This document shows positions 34,967 through 43,373 of a stretch of DNA of 64,000 nt, one piece after another. The position numbers and the translations under genes were made by a program. The notes under the pieces are model-generated. The model was not told where the DNA came from. It ran no database searches and saw only the letters and a list, made by a program, of their open reading frames with translations. Every line of letters starts with the position of its first letter. Within the stretch, counting starts at the first letter, position 1. Source of the DNA: Oxalobacteraceae bacterium (GTDB lineage Bacteria; Pseudomonadota; Gammaproteobacteria; Burkholderiales; Burkholderiaceae_D); assembly GCA_947374865.1 (NCBI GenBank), contig CANCDR010000003.1:62001-126000 (forward strand). The letters are read 5' to 3'.

Positions 34967-37228
34967 ATGTCTTATCAAGTTCTGGCCCGTAAATACCGTC
35001 CTAAAAGCTTTGCCACCTTGGTCGGGCAAGAGCACGTTGTGCGCGCACTGTCGCATGCGCTCGACCAGCAGCGGCTGCATCATGCCTATTTGTTTACCGG
35101 TACGCGCGGGGTCGGCAAGACGACGCTCTCACGGATTTTGGCCAAAGCCTTTAATTGTGAAACCGGCATCACGGCTACGCCATGCGGCGTATGTGATGCC
35201 TGTACTTCGATCGATGCGGGACGCTTTGTCGATTACATCGAGATGGACGCAGCGTCGAATCGCGGCGTCGAAGAAATGGCCCAGCTGCTGGAACAGGCGG
35301 TGTATGCGCCATCCAACGCCCGCTTCAAGGTCTACATGATCGACGAAGTTCACATGCTGACCAATCACGCCTTCAACGCCATGCTCAAGACGCTTGAAGA
35401 GCCGCCGGCGCATATTAAGTTTATTCTGGCCACGACCGATCCGCAAAAAATTCCGGTCACGGTGCTCTCGCGCTGCCTGCAATTTAATCTCAAGCAGATG
35501 CCGCCGGGACAGATCGTCAGTCATCTGGATAACATCCTCGGCCAGGAAGCGATCGCTTTCGAGCTGCCGGCCTTGCGTTTATTGGCACAGGGTGCGCATG
35601 GTTCAATGCGCGATGCGCTCTCGCTCACCGATCAGGCGATCGCCTATGCTGCTGGGACGGTTACGCTATCGGCCGTGCAGGGGATGCTGGGCGCGCTGGA
35701 CGAAACTTTTCTGATCCGTATTCTGGATGCACTGGCCGTCGGTGATGGCGTGGCGCTGTTGGCAGTGGCCGATGAAATGGTCACGCGTAGTTTGTCTTAC
35801 AACACGGCGCTGCAGGATCTGGGGTCGCTATTGCATCGTGTCGCCTTGGCGCAGACGGTGCCGCAGGCCTTGGCCGACGATATTCCGGAACGTGAGCACA
35901 TCGTTCGCCTGGCCGCCTTGTTCGATGCCGAACAAATTCAACTCTTTTATCAGATCGCTGTGCATGGCCGCAACGAACTGGCCCTTGCGCCGGATGAGTT
36001 CGCCGGATTTTCGATGACCTTGCTGCGCATGCTCGCCTTCCGGCCCGATACGGGTGGAGCAGGGGAGAAGCGCAGTGTGCCAACGGCCGCGATGCCGGTG
36101 AAAGTGGCCGCAGCGCGGGTGCAAACCTCGACGGCTTCCATCAGCGCGGCTGCGGCAGGGTTTCCGGCTGCGGCTTTGCGCAGTGCCCCGCCAGAGTTGA
36201 TGGCAGAGGCTGTTTCAGTACCGCCTGAGTTTGATGCTGCGACTGTGGCAATCCGTCCAGCTGCGCAGGCTGCCTTGGCTGCGGTTTTGGCGCCAGCGCC
36301 TGCTTTGGTGTCTGCGCCAGCACCAGCACCATCATCATCAGTACCAGCCCCATCAGCTACTGCTACGCCGCGTCCAGCAAATATGAGCCCTGCCATGGCG
36401 GCTTTAAAAGCGGCACGAAGTGGCGTCAAAGCCGCGCCGTCGGCTGCTGCGTCGCCCGTGGCATCGGTGCCTTCTTCGTCATCCGTGTATAAAGTGGCCG
36501 ACGTCGTGCCGAATGTCGCGTTCGCCAATGCAGCGGTAACGGATGATTCAGTGAATCCTCCCAGGCCAGTGAATCTTGTGCCGAGTGCGATGCAGACGCG
36601 CTCCGATGAAACTGCGCCCCCGTTAGCATCAGATGCGCGGCATATGGCCATGCACGATTCAATCGATCTCGCTCCAGCACCGCCGTGGGAAATCGATGCC
36701 CAGCCCCCGATGAGCCTTCATCAGCCTGCGCCGGCAGTCGCCGAAAAAGCAGTCACGCCATCCACGCCGGTCAGCTCTGCGCCCATCATTCTGGCCGCAG
36801 AAACCAAGCAGACCGCCGCGCACAATGTGCCCGTGGCAGAATTGAACTGGGATGGACACTGGCCAGCTCTGGCGGCTTCACTGCCGGTGCGCGGCGTGGT
36901 GCAGCAGCTAGCTTTGCAAAGCGAATTGCGTGACTGTGACGTGTCTGGCAGCGAGCCAGAACTGCGCCTACGGGTGCCGCTGGAGACGCTCTTGTCGGCC
37001 GGTAGTGTGGAAAAACTGGCGGCGGCTGTCAGTGCGCATTTTGGTCAGACGGTGCGTCTGTCGACCGAAATCGCGCCGGTGCACAATACCGCCAACGCCC
37101 AGAACAACGCCGACCGGCTGCAGCGATTACAGCTGGCAGAACAAGCCATTCACAGTGACCCTTTTGTTCAGACCATGATGCGCGAATTTGGCGCGACCAT
37201 CGTGCCTGGCTCGATCAAACCACATTGA
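34967..37228 (+). CDS. dnaX: DNA polymerase III subunit tau
   Basis: 753 residues. The N-terminal AAA+ clamp-loader part has Walker A in GTRGVGKTT, zinc-binding cysteines (CETG, CGVCDAC), Walker B in MIDEVHML and a sensor region. Domain III runs to about 365. Residues about 370-620 are a long Ala/Pro/Ser-rich linker. The C-terminal tau-specific domain (about 625-753, ELNWDGHWPALAASLPVRGV) binds the polymerase alpha subunit. No A-rich slippery site for a gamma form is seen where E. coli has one. The ATG at 34967 gives the conserved MSYQVLARKYRPKSF start. Confidence 0.97.
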   Translation: MSYQVLARKYRPKSFATLVGQEHVVRALSHALDQQRLHHAYLFTGTRGVGKTTLSRILAKAFNCETGITATPCGVCDACTSIDAGRFVDYIEMDAASNRGVEEMAQLLEQAVYAPSNARFKVYMIDEVHMLTNHAFNAMLKTLEEPPAHIKFILATTDPQKIPVTVLSRCLQFNLKQMPPGQIVSHLDNILGQEAIAFELPALRLLAQGAHGSMRDALSLTDQAIAYAAGTVTLSAVQGMLGALDETFLIRILDALAVGDGVALLAVADEMVTRSLSYNTALQDLGSLLHRVALAQTVPQALADDIPEREHIVRLAALFDAEQIQLFYQIAVHGRNELALAPDEFAGFSMTLLRMLAFRPDTGGAGEKRSVPTAAMPVKVAAARVQTSTASISAAAAGFPAAALRSAPPELMAEAVSVPPEFDAATVAIRPAAQAALAAVLAPAPALVSAPAPAPSSSVPAPSATATPRPANMSPAMAALKAARSGVKAAPSAAASPVASVPSSSSVYKVADVVPNVAFANAAVTDDSVNPPRPVNLVPSAMQTRSDETAPPLASDARHMAMHDSIDLAPAPPWEIDAQPPMSLHQPAPAVAEKAVTPSTPVSSAPIILAAETKQTAAHNVPVAELNWDGHWPALAASLPVRGVVQQLALQSELRDCDVSGSEPELRLRVPLETLLSAGSVEKLAAAVSAHFGQTVRLSTEIAPVHNTANAQNNADRLQRLQLAEQAIHSDPFVQTMMREFGATIVPGSIKPH

Positions 37229-37251
37229 ACTATTTTTAAAGGACATATCCC

Positions 37252-37578
37252 ATGATGAAAAATCAAATTGCCGGTCTGATGAAACAGGCCCAGGCCATGC
37301 AAGACAATATGAAAAAGGCGCAGGATCAGCTGGCCTTGGTGGATGTAGAAGGTCAGTCAGGCGCCGGCCTCGTCAAGGTGCTGATGACATGTAAAAATGT
37401 CGTTAAGCGCGTCACGATTGATCCGTCCCTGCTGGGTGAAGACAAAGACATGCTGGAAGATCTGGTCGCCGCCGCCTTTAACGATGCCGTGCGCAAGGCC
37501 GAAGCGACCTCGCAAGAAAAGATGTCTGGCCTGACCGCCGGCATGCCTATGCCACCCGGATTCAAGCTGCCTTTTTAA
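37252..37578 (+). CDS. ybaB: YbaB/EbfC family nucleoid-associated protein
   Basis: 108 residues: [23 protein letters not shown], then a beta-sheet region and [22 protein letters not shown]. The dimer binds DNA and affects nucleoid structure. It sits between dnaX and recR, the universal order, with the recR start one base after its stop. AAAGGA precedes the ATG region. Confidence 0.96.
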   Translation: MMKNQIAGLMKQAQAMQDNMKKAQDQLALVDVEGQSGAGLVKVLMTCKNVVKRVTIDPSLLGEDKDMLEDLVAAAFNDAVRKAEATSQEKMSGLTAGMPMPPGFKLPF

Positions 37579-37579
37579 A

Positions 37580-38176
37580 TTGAAATCTGCCTCGACGCTT
37601 GATTTTCTGACGGAAGCGCTGCGCTGTCTGCCCGGTATTGGGCCCAAGTCCGCCCAGCGCATGGCCTACCATCTCATGCAGCACGACCGGGATGGCGCGG
37701 CCATGCTCGGGCGCGCGCTCACGCAGGCCGTCGAGACGGTGCATCATTGCGCCAGCTGTAATACCTTTACCGAAAATGCCCAGTGCGATACCTGTATGGA
37801 TGACTCGCGTGACGCGACGCTGTTATGTGTCGTCGAGACGCCGGCTGATCAGCTGATGATCGAGCAGACCATGACCTACAAGGGGCTATATTTTGTACTG
37901 ATGGGCCGCCTGTCACCGCTGGATGGCATCGGGCCCAAGGATCTGCATCTGGAGCGCCTGATTCAGCGCGCCACGGACGGTGTCGTCACAGAAGTCGTCC
38001 TGGCGACTAACTTTACCAATGAAGGCGAGGCGACCGCCCACTACATCAGCGAGACGCTCAAGTCGCGCTCCGTGCAGGTGAGCCGTCTGGCGCGCGGTGT
38101 GCCGGTCGGTGGTGAGCTTGAATATGTGGATGCCGGCACGATCGCGCGCGCTATGCTGGATCGACGCGCTACCTGA
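37580..38176 (+). CDS. recR: Recombination mediator RecR
   Basis: 198 residues: helix-hairpin-helix start ([19 protein letters not shown]), a four-cysteine zinc finger (CASCNTF, CDTCMDD), a Toprim domain ([16 protein letters not shown]), and the C-terminal [19 protein letters not shown]. With RecF and RecO it loads RecA at gaps. The start codon is TTG, one base after the ybaB stop and without its own clear ribosome binding site, which points to coupled translation. Confidence 0.96.
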   Translation: MKSASTLDFLTEALRCLPGIGPKSAQRMAYHLMQHDRDGAAMLGRALTQAVETVHHCASCNTFTENAQCDTCMDDSRDATLLCVVETPADQLMIEQTMTYKGLYFVLMGRLSPLDGIGPKDLHLERLIQRATDGVVTEVVLATNFTNEGEATAHYISETLKSRSVQVSRLARGVPVGGELEYVDAGTIARAMLDRRAT

Positions 38177-38208
38177 TTGGCGCTACTTAATATTTTTTGA
38201 GGGGCATC

Positions 38209-39438
38209 ATGAGCACTCCCGTCGCAGCCGGTCCGCTGGCCGGCATTAAGGTACTCGAACTCGGCACACTCATCGCCGGCCCGTTCTGCGCGCGCATGCT
38301 GGCCGAATTTGGCGCCGAAGTGATCAAGATTGAAGCGCCCGATGGCGGCGATCCGATTCGTCAGTGGCGCGTGCTCAAGGATGGTACGTCTCTCTGGTGG
38401 TCGGTCCAGGCCCGCAATAAAAAAAGCATCACGCTGAACATGAAAAATCTGCGCGCCCAGGCTATTGCGCGCACGCTGGCATTGGAAGCCGATATCGTCA
38501 TCGAAAATTATCGTCCCGGTGTACTGGAAAAATGGCAGCTCGGTTACGAGGATCTCAAACAGCATAATCCTGCGCTGATCATGGTGCGTCTGTCGGGTTA
38601 TGGGCAGACCGGGCCGATGAAAGATTTGCCCGGCTTTGGTGCGATCGGCGAATCGATGGGCGGACTGCGTTTTGTCACCGGCCACCCGGACCGGCCGCCG
38701 CTGCGGGTCGGGATTTCGATTGGGGATTCCGTCGCAGCGCTGCACGGTGCCATGGGGGCGATGATGGCCCTGCGCCATCGGGATGCCACCGGCGGTCGCT
38801 GGGACGGCACACAGGGCGGCCAGGGACAAATGGTGGACGTTGCCTTGTACGAGGCCGTGTTTAATCTGATGGAGTCGCTGGTGCCGGAATACGATCATGC
38901 CGGTGTCGTGCGCGAACGCACTGGCGGCGGTCTGCCGGGGATCGTGCCATCCAATACCTACACCACGGCCGATGGGGATAACCTTGTCATTGCGGGTAAT
39001 GGAGATGCCATTTTCAAGCGTCTGATGCTGGCCATCGGGCGTGACGATCTGGCCAACGATGCGCAGCTCACACGCAATGATGGTCGGGTGCCGCGCACCG
39101 CCGAAATCGACGCCGCGATTCAAGCCTGGTGCAGTACGCAGACTGTGGATGCGGCACTGACGACGCTGCAAGCGTCCGATGTCCCGGCGAGTAAAATCTA
39201 CTCAGTGCGGGATATGTTCAAGGATCCGCAATTTTTGGCGCGCCAGATGTTTGAGCAACACCACTTCGCCGACGGCACGCCGGTTAAGCTGCCGGCGATT
39301 ACGCCTAAAATGTCGGCCACACCGGGCCAGACACGTTGGATGGGGCCGGCATTGGGCGCCCATAATCAGGAAGTTTTGCAAGGCCTGGGGTATGATGCAT
39401 TAGCGATCGAACAATTAAAACGTGATGGTGTGATCTGA
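38209..39438 (+). CDS. Class III CoA-transferase (CaiB/BaiF family)
   Basis: 409 residues. The N terminus GIKVLELGTLIAGPFCARMLAEFGA is typical of family III CoA-transferases, and Asp173 in GISIGDSVAALHG aligns with the catalytic Asp of formyl-CoA transferase. It probably moves CoA between small dicarboxylic acids or related acids. The actual pair is unknown. The ATG at 38209 has GAGGGG just upstream. A remote ATG at 38197 is less likely. It is not in a clear pathway cluster. Confidence 0.88.
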   Translation: MSTPVAAGPLAGIKVLELGTLIAGPFCARMLAEFGAEVIKIEAPDGGDPIRQWRVLKDGTSLWWSVQARNKKSITLNMKNLRAQAIARTLALEADIVIENYRPGVLEKWQLGYEDLKQHNPALIMVRLSGYGQTGPMKDLPGFGAIGESMGGLRFVTGHPDRPPLRVGISIGDSVAALHGAMGAMMALRHRDATGGRWDGTQGGQGQMVDVALYEAVFNLMESLVPEYDHAGVVRERTGGGLPGIVPSNTYTTADGDNLVIAGNGDAIFKRLMLAIGRDDLANDAQLTRNDGRVPRTAEIDAAIQAWCSTQTVDAALTTLQASDVPASKIYSVRDMFKDPQFLARQMFEQHHFADGTPVKLPAITPKMSATPGQTRWMGPALGAHNQEVLQGLGYDALAIEQLKRDGVI

Positions 39439-39469
39439 GTTCGGCTCGGAGACCAATGATGAGGCTTGT

Positions 39470-39553
39470 ATGAAAATCGATGTCAAAAAATTACTCAAGG
39501 ACTTTGCCATTGCCCTCGCTTTGTTCCTGCTGGGGTATTACACTTTTTATTGA
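39470..39553 (+). CDS. Very small membrane peptide (hypothetical)
   Basis: A 27-residue frame with an amphipathic start (MKIDVKKLLKDF) and a hydrophobic helix (AIALALFLLGYY) ending TFY. GATGAGG lies six bases before the ATG. It lies 31 bases after the CoA-transferase gene on the same strand. The spacing, ribosome binding site and helix support a real gene. Its function is not recognised. Confidence 0.5.
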   Translation: MKIDVKKLLKDFAIALALFLLGYYTFY

Positions 39554-39689
39554 GTGCAGGGCATGCCAGATTGAGCCGAACCTGTAGATTGATGGAGAAA
39601 CATTTTTTTACAAAGCGTGATTGTAAAGACACGATAGCTGGTTCGACTTGCGTTCATAATAAAGCGGTAAAGTTCACAAAGGATGCGTC

Positions 39690-40088
39690 ATGAAATTGAA
39701 AATTTTTCTTGGTCTGTTACTCTCATCCGGACTATCCGTAACAGGTAGTGCCTTGGCAGATCCCTGGCACGGCGGGTATCACGGTCGCGCCCATGTTGGC
39801 GTCGGCGTTGTGATCAATCCTTACTGGGGACCGTGGTATGTCGAACCTGGCTATTACCCAGGCTTTTATCCCCGCACCATCGTGATCGAGCGTCAGCTTG
39901 AGCCAGTCTATGTGCAACAACGCTACGTTCAACAGGCGAGCAGTCCGGTAACCGAGTCGGCACTGCCGGCCGCTCCGGCCGAAAATTACTGGCACTACTG
40001 CGCCGAGAGTAAAAACTATTACCCCTATGTGAAGGAATGTCCGGCAGGCTGGCAAAAAGTATCACCTCAGCCACCGTCGAATCCCTGA
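39690..40088 (+). CDS. Exported protein rich in Tyr/Pro (hypothetical)
   Basis: 132 residues: signal peptide to about residue 24 (SALADPWHGG), a His/Gly/Tyr/Pro-rich middle (GPWYVEPGYYPGFYPRT), and a C-terminal module with YWHYCAESKNYYPYVKECPAGW. The two-cysteine YYPYVxxCPxGW module recurs in exported proteins of Burkholderiales, usually of unknown function. AAAGGA lies before the ATG. It is followed 21 bases later by a glycine-zipper lipoprotein gene, probably cotranscribed. Confidence 0.8.
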   Translation: MKLKIFLGLLLSSGLSVTGSALADPWHGGYHGRAHVGVGVVINPYWGPWYVEPGYYPGFYPRTIVIERQLEPVYVQQRYVQQASSPVTESALPAAPAENYWHYCAESKNYYPYVKECPAGWQKVSPQPPSNP

Positions 40089-40109
40089 TCACTCTGTAAG
40101 GAAATGTCC

Positions 40110-40667
40110 ATGAAAAAGTCACTTTTCACCCTCGCTGGCGTCGTACTCGGGGCGCCCCTGCTTTTTTCCGCTTGCACGACGATTCCAAGTGGTCCGAATG
40201 TTCTGGCCCTGCCTGGCACAGGAAAAAATTTTGAACAGTTCCGTGCTGACGATCTCGCCTGCCGCGACTATGCCCAATATCAGATCGCCGGCAGTGAAAA
40301 AAATCAGGCTGATGCCACCGCTCGAAGCGCTGTCGTTGGCACTATGATCGGTGCGCTAGCTGGTGCGGCCATTGGTGGCCATAACGGCGCGGGCGCCGGT
40401 GCTGGTACGGGTTTATTGATGGGCGCCATGGCTGGTTCCGGCAATGCGCAGAACATGGCCTACAGTGCGCAGCGTCGTTACGATAATGCCTACCTACAGT
40501 GCATGTATGCCAAGGGTGAACAGGTTCCCATGTCGAGCGTTATGGCACGGCAGCCTAATAGTGCACCTGCCAGCCCGGTCATGCCGGCGCCAGGGGTAAA
40601 CTACCCGCCACCGGGGTATCCGCCACCGCCACCGGGTAATCCACCGCCGCCGCCGCCTTCGCGATAA
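40110..40667 (+). CDS. Glycine-zipper lipoprotein with Pro-rich tail
   Basis: 185 residues: lipobox LLFSAC at about residue 21, then a central glycine zipper (GTMIGALAGAAIGGHNGAGAGAGTG) of the YMGG/Gly-zipper type. The C terminus is proline-rich (YPPPGYPPPPPGNPPPPPPS). It is expected in the outer membrane. The start at 40110 is chosen because AAGGAA lies six bases upstream. The ATG at 40104 directly abuts that site. Convergent with the efflux channel gene. Confidence 0.82.
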   Translation: MKKSLFTLAGVVLGAPLLFSACTTIPSGPNVLALPGTGKNFEQFRADDLACRDYAQYQIAGSEKNQADATARSAVVGTMIGALAGAAIGGHNGAGAGAGTGLLMGAMAGSGNAQNMAYSAQRRYDNAYLQCMYAKGEQVPMSSVMARQPNSAPASPVMPAPGVNYPPPGYPPPPPGNPPPPPPSR

Positions 40668-40697
40668 AACGCCTGACCGCCACCGTTACCGCCACCG

Positions 40698-42161
40698 TTA
40701 ATGCCAGCTGCCGCCCAGTGCCTTGATCAGTCGTACGGCATTGAGGAGTCGCTGGCCGTGGAGCTGCACCGACTGGCGGCGGTAATTCAGGGCCGTTTGT
40801 TCGGCAATAATCAATTCAAGATGATTCGCCAGTCCCGCTTGATAGCGTGCGCGCACAATCGACAAGGCAGTCGTGGCCGAATCGGCTGCAAACGCGGCCG
40901 AGCCAGCGGCTTTTTCTAGCGCTGCACTGCCGCTCAAGCCATCTTGCACTTCCTGCATGGCGACCAAAACACTCTGCCGATAACTGGCTACCGATTGCCT
41001 ATAGCCTGCTTCCGCGAACGCCTGAGTGGCCTGACGACGGCCGCCATCGAGCAGGGTTTGCGAAAACGTTCCACCGACGGCCCACAGCATACTGGGGGCA
41101 GAAAATAAATTCGCCAGCTGATTCGCGTCGCTGCCCATCAGCGTCGTTAGATTAAGCGTGGGGAAATAGGCGCTGTGGGCTAAACCGATCTGCGCGTTTG
41201 CCCCCGCCATGGCACGTTCATAAGCGGCGATATCCGGGCGTCTTTGCAATAAGTCGGCCGGCTGTTCAGGGCCAATGGCGGGCAGCTTGACCGGTGTCAA
41301 ATCGGCCTTCAGCGAAAAATTCGGCGCCGGCATACCGATCAGGGTGGCGATGGCATGTTCGAAGCGGGCACGCTGGTCGATCAGCAAGGTCAGCTGCGTC
41401 TGGGTGGTCGCGCTCAAGGCCTGCTGTTGCTTGACATCGAGGGCAGATGCGGCGCCCAGTTCATGGCGGATGCGAACATAATCGGCACCCTTGGTTTGCG
41501 CTGCCAGCGTCTGGGTGAGCAGATCGATTTCGGCATCAGCGGCGCGCAAGGAAAAATACTGAATCGCCAGTTCGGCCGTCAGGATCAGGCGGGTATTTTC
41601 AACATCGGCGGCAATTTGTTCGGTCGTGGCATTGGCCGCTGCGGCCTGTTGACGGACCCGGCCAAACAGATCGAGTTCGTAGCTCACGCTCAAGGCGCTA
41701 TTAAAATCGCTCTGGACGACCGACACATTGGTGGAGGCATAATTCGCCACCGGGCGCTCGGCAGAGGTTTTGTTTCTGGCGGCGCCTGCTTGTAAGCCAA
41801 TTTTGGGAAAAAATGCGCTATTAGCGATATCGGCCTGCGCCCGGGCTTGCGCCAGTCGTGCCTGCGCACCGGCCATGCCTTGACCATCGCGCAAGATTTG
41901 CTGTTCGAATGTATTAAGCTGCGGGTCGCCGAATATTTCCCACCATGCGCCTTTGTGTTCATCATCGCGCGGCGCGGCCACTTGCCAGCCGGGTGCGATT
42001 TGCCAGGCTGTGGGAAGCGTTATCTCGGGACGGCGATAAGCGGCATCGCCGGAACAGGCGCTCAGAAGGAATGCGTTCAATATCAGGAATGTGCGAAACA
42101 CAGAAGCGCGCTTGAATGCGTGCTGTGCTTCACCGTGCAGACTGAATGAACGCAGCCTCAA
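40698..42161 (-). CDS. RND efflux outer-membrane factor (NodT/OprM family lipoprotein)
   Basis: 487 residues with a lipobox FLLSAC near residue 36 and two OEP repeats. Features include AAYRRPEITLPTAW near the N terminus, VSYELDLFGRVRQQ, and LLQRRPDIAAYERAM in the second repeat. It forms the trimeric outer-membrane channel of the efflux system encoded directly upstream. It overlaps the adaptor gene by four bases. Confidence 0.94.
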   Translation of the reverse strand: MRLRSFSLHGEAQHAFKRASVFRTFLILNAFLLSACSGDAAYRRPEITLPTAWQIAPGWQVAAPRDDEHKGAWWEIFGDPQLNTFEQQILRDGQGMAGAQARLAQARAQADIANSAFFPKIGLQAGAARNKTSAERPVANYASTNVSVVQSDFNSALSVSYELDLFGRVRQQAAAANATTEQIAADVENTRLILTAELAIQYFSLRAADAEIDLLTQTLAAQTKGADYVRIRHELGAASALDVKQQQALSATTQTQLTLLIDQRARFEHAIATLIGMPAPNFSLKADLTPVKLPAIGPEQPADLLQRRPDIAAYERAMAGANAQIGLAHSAYFPTLNLTTLMGSDANQLANLFSAPSMLWAVGGTFSQTLLDGGRRQATQAFAEAGYRQSVASYRQSVLVAMQEVQDGLSGSAALEKAAGSAAFAADSATTALSIVRARYQAGLANHLELIIAEQTALNYRRQSVQLHGQRLLNAVRLIKALGGSWH

Positions 42162-43372
42162 GGCGCGCTCCTTTTGTCGGCGATCACGCTGACAATATCG
42201 CCGCTAATGATGGCATCGGGCGGATTGATGATCAGCCGGTCGGCGATGCTCACGCCGTCGGATAATTCCACTTCGGTACCCAGTTCGCGCTTGATGCTCA
42301 CGCGCTGTAAGCGCACCTTGCCTTCGCTGTCGACCACGGCCACCGTCGGCCCTTCGGGGCGAAACAGTAAGGTATTACTCGGAATACTTACACCTTGCTG
42401 ATGGACGTCCTTGCTCTTGATACTGACCTGAACATAGGCGCCGGGCAGTAACTGGCCATCGGGATTGCCGAGGCTGATTTCGAGCTGCAGGGTACGGGTT
42501 AGCGGATCGATTGCGCCGGCGGTGCGTACAACCTGGCCGTTAAAAATTTTACCCGGGAGTTCACGCAGACGGATGTCTGTTTTGCTGCCCACGCGGATCT
42601 GCTGTGCGTAATTTTGTGGCACATACACATATACACGCAGCGGATCGATTTTTGCGATCGTAAAGAGTAACTTGGTGCCGCTACCGGCGTCGACCAGATT
42701 GCCGATATCGATATTGCGCTTGGTGATCACGCCGGAAAAGGGCGCCACGATCCGACTGTAGCTGACCAGTTCCTGTAGCCGATGCACAGCGGCCGTAGTA
42801 GATGCGTGGACAGCGTTGGCGACGGCCAGCGCATTGCGGCGCTCATCGACTTCCTGCTGCGAGACAGCATCCTGCTTGAGCAGACTTTCCCAACGGGTAA
42901 AAGAAGTTTGCGCTAACTGCGCATTGGTGCGCGCCTGTTCCTGGGTGGCTTTGGCTTCAATTAACTGCTGGGCGACTTCTGGCGCTGAAATCTGTGCCAG
43001 CAGATCGCCTTGATTAACGTGCTCGCCGATGTCTTTATACCAGCGCTCAATATAGCCACTGGCGCGGGCATAGATCGGCGCTTCAACAAAACCTTGTAAG
43101 GTGCCAGGCAGGGTCAGCGCACTATCCGCTGAACTCATTTTGGGTGCTACCGTCTTGACGTAGATACGCGATTGCTCTTTGGCGATCGCGGCCAAGGCAT
43201 GACTGTGCGAAAAACGAAACGCCAGCACGATCGCAGCGCCAATGAGCAGTAGCGCCAGGCCAGACAAGGCCCATTTTTTTGCGCTTTGCAGCAGCTGCAG
43301 ACGCTGCACGCCGTGCGCGGCTGCATGGTCATGCAAGCTGTGGATGGCAATCGAAGAATGGCGTTGCGTCAT
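42158..43372 (-). CDS. RND efflux periplasmic adaptor subunit
   Basis: 404 residues: a cytoplasmic His-containing N terminus, a membrane anchor at about 33-55 (ALSGLALLLIGAAIVLAFRF), lipoyl halves around APIYARASGYIERWYKDIGEHVNQG, a coiled-coil hairpin (about 115-185), and beta-barrel and membrane-proximal domains. The start at 43372 lies one base from the pump stop codon. An upstream frame to 43561 lies inside the pump gene and is rejected. It is the middle gene of a pump-adaptor-channel operon. Confidence 0.93.
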   Translation of the reverse strand: MTQRHSSIAIHSLHDHAAAHGVQRLQLLQSAKKWALSGLALLLIGAAIVLAFRFSHSHALAAIAKEQSRIYVKTVAPKMSSADSALTLPGTLQGFVEAPIYARASGYIERWYKDIGEHVNQGDLLAQISAPEVAQQLIEAKATQEQARTNAQLAQTSFTRWESLLKQDAVSQQEVDERRNALAVANAVHASTTAAVHRLQELVSYSRIVAPFSGVITKRNIDIGNLVDAGSGTKLLFTIAKIDPLRVYVYVPQNYAQQIRVGSKTDIRLRELPGKIFNGQVVRTAGAIDPLTRTLQLEISLGNPDGQLLPGAYVQVSIKSKDVHQQGVSIPSNTLLFRPEGPTVAVVDSEGKVRLQRVSIKRELGTEVELSDGVSIADRLIINPPDAIISGDIVSVIADKRSAP

Positions 43373-43373
43373 A

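Noticed and set aside
36380-36450. Programmed frameshift site in dnaX for a gamma subunit
   Set aside because: No A-rich slippery heptamer followed by a stem was seen in the linker region.
35950-36651. 233-codon minus-strand frame in dnaX
   Set aside because: It is antisense to the Ala/Pro-rich linker of DnaX. The Ala/Gly-rich translation reflects that base composition.
38041-39171. Long open frame of 376 codons on the minus strand
   Set aside because: It lies fully over recR/CoA-transferase, is an antisense shadow of high-G+C coding DNA, and has no recognisable domain.
40677-40700. Short tandem ACCGCCACCGTT repeat after the glycine-zipper lipoprotein gene
   Set aside because: Only two units in a convergent intergenic space. 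No structure or role can be supported.
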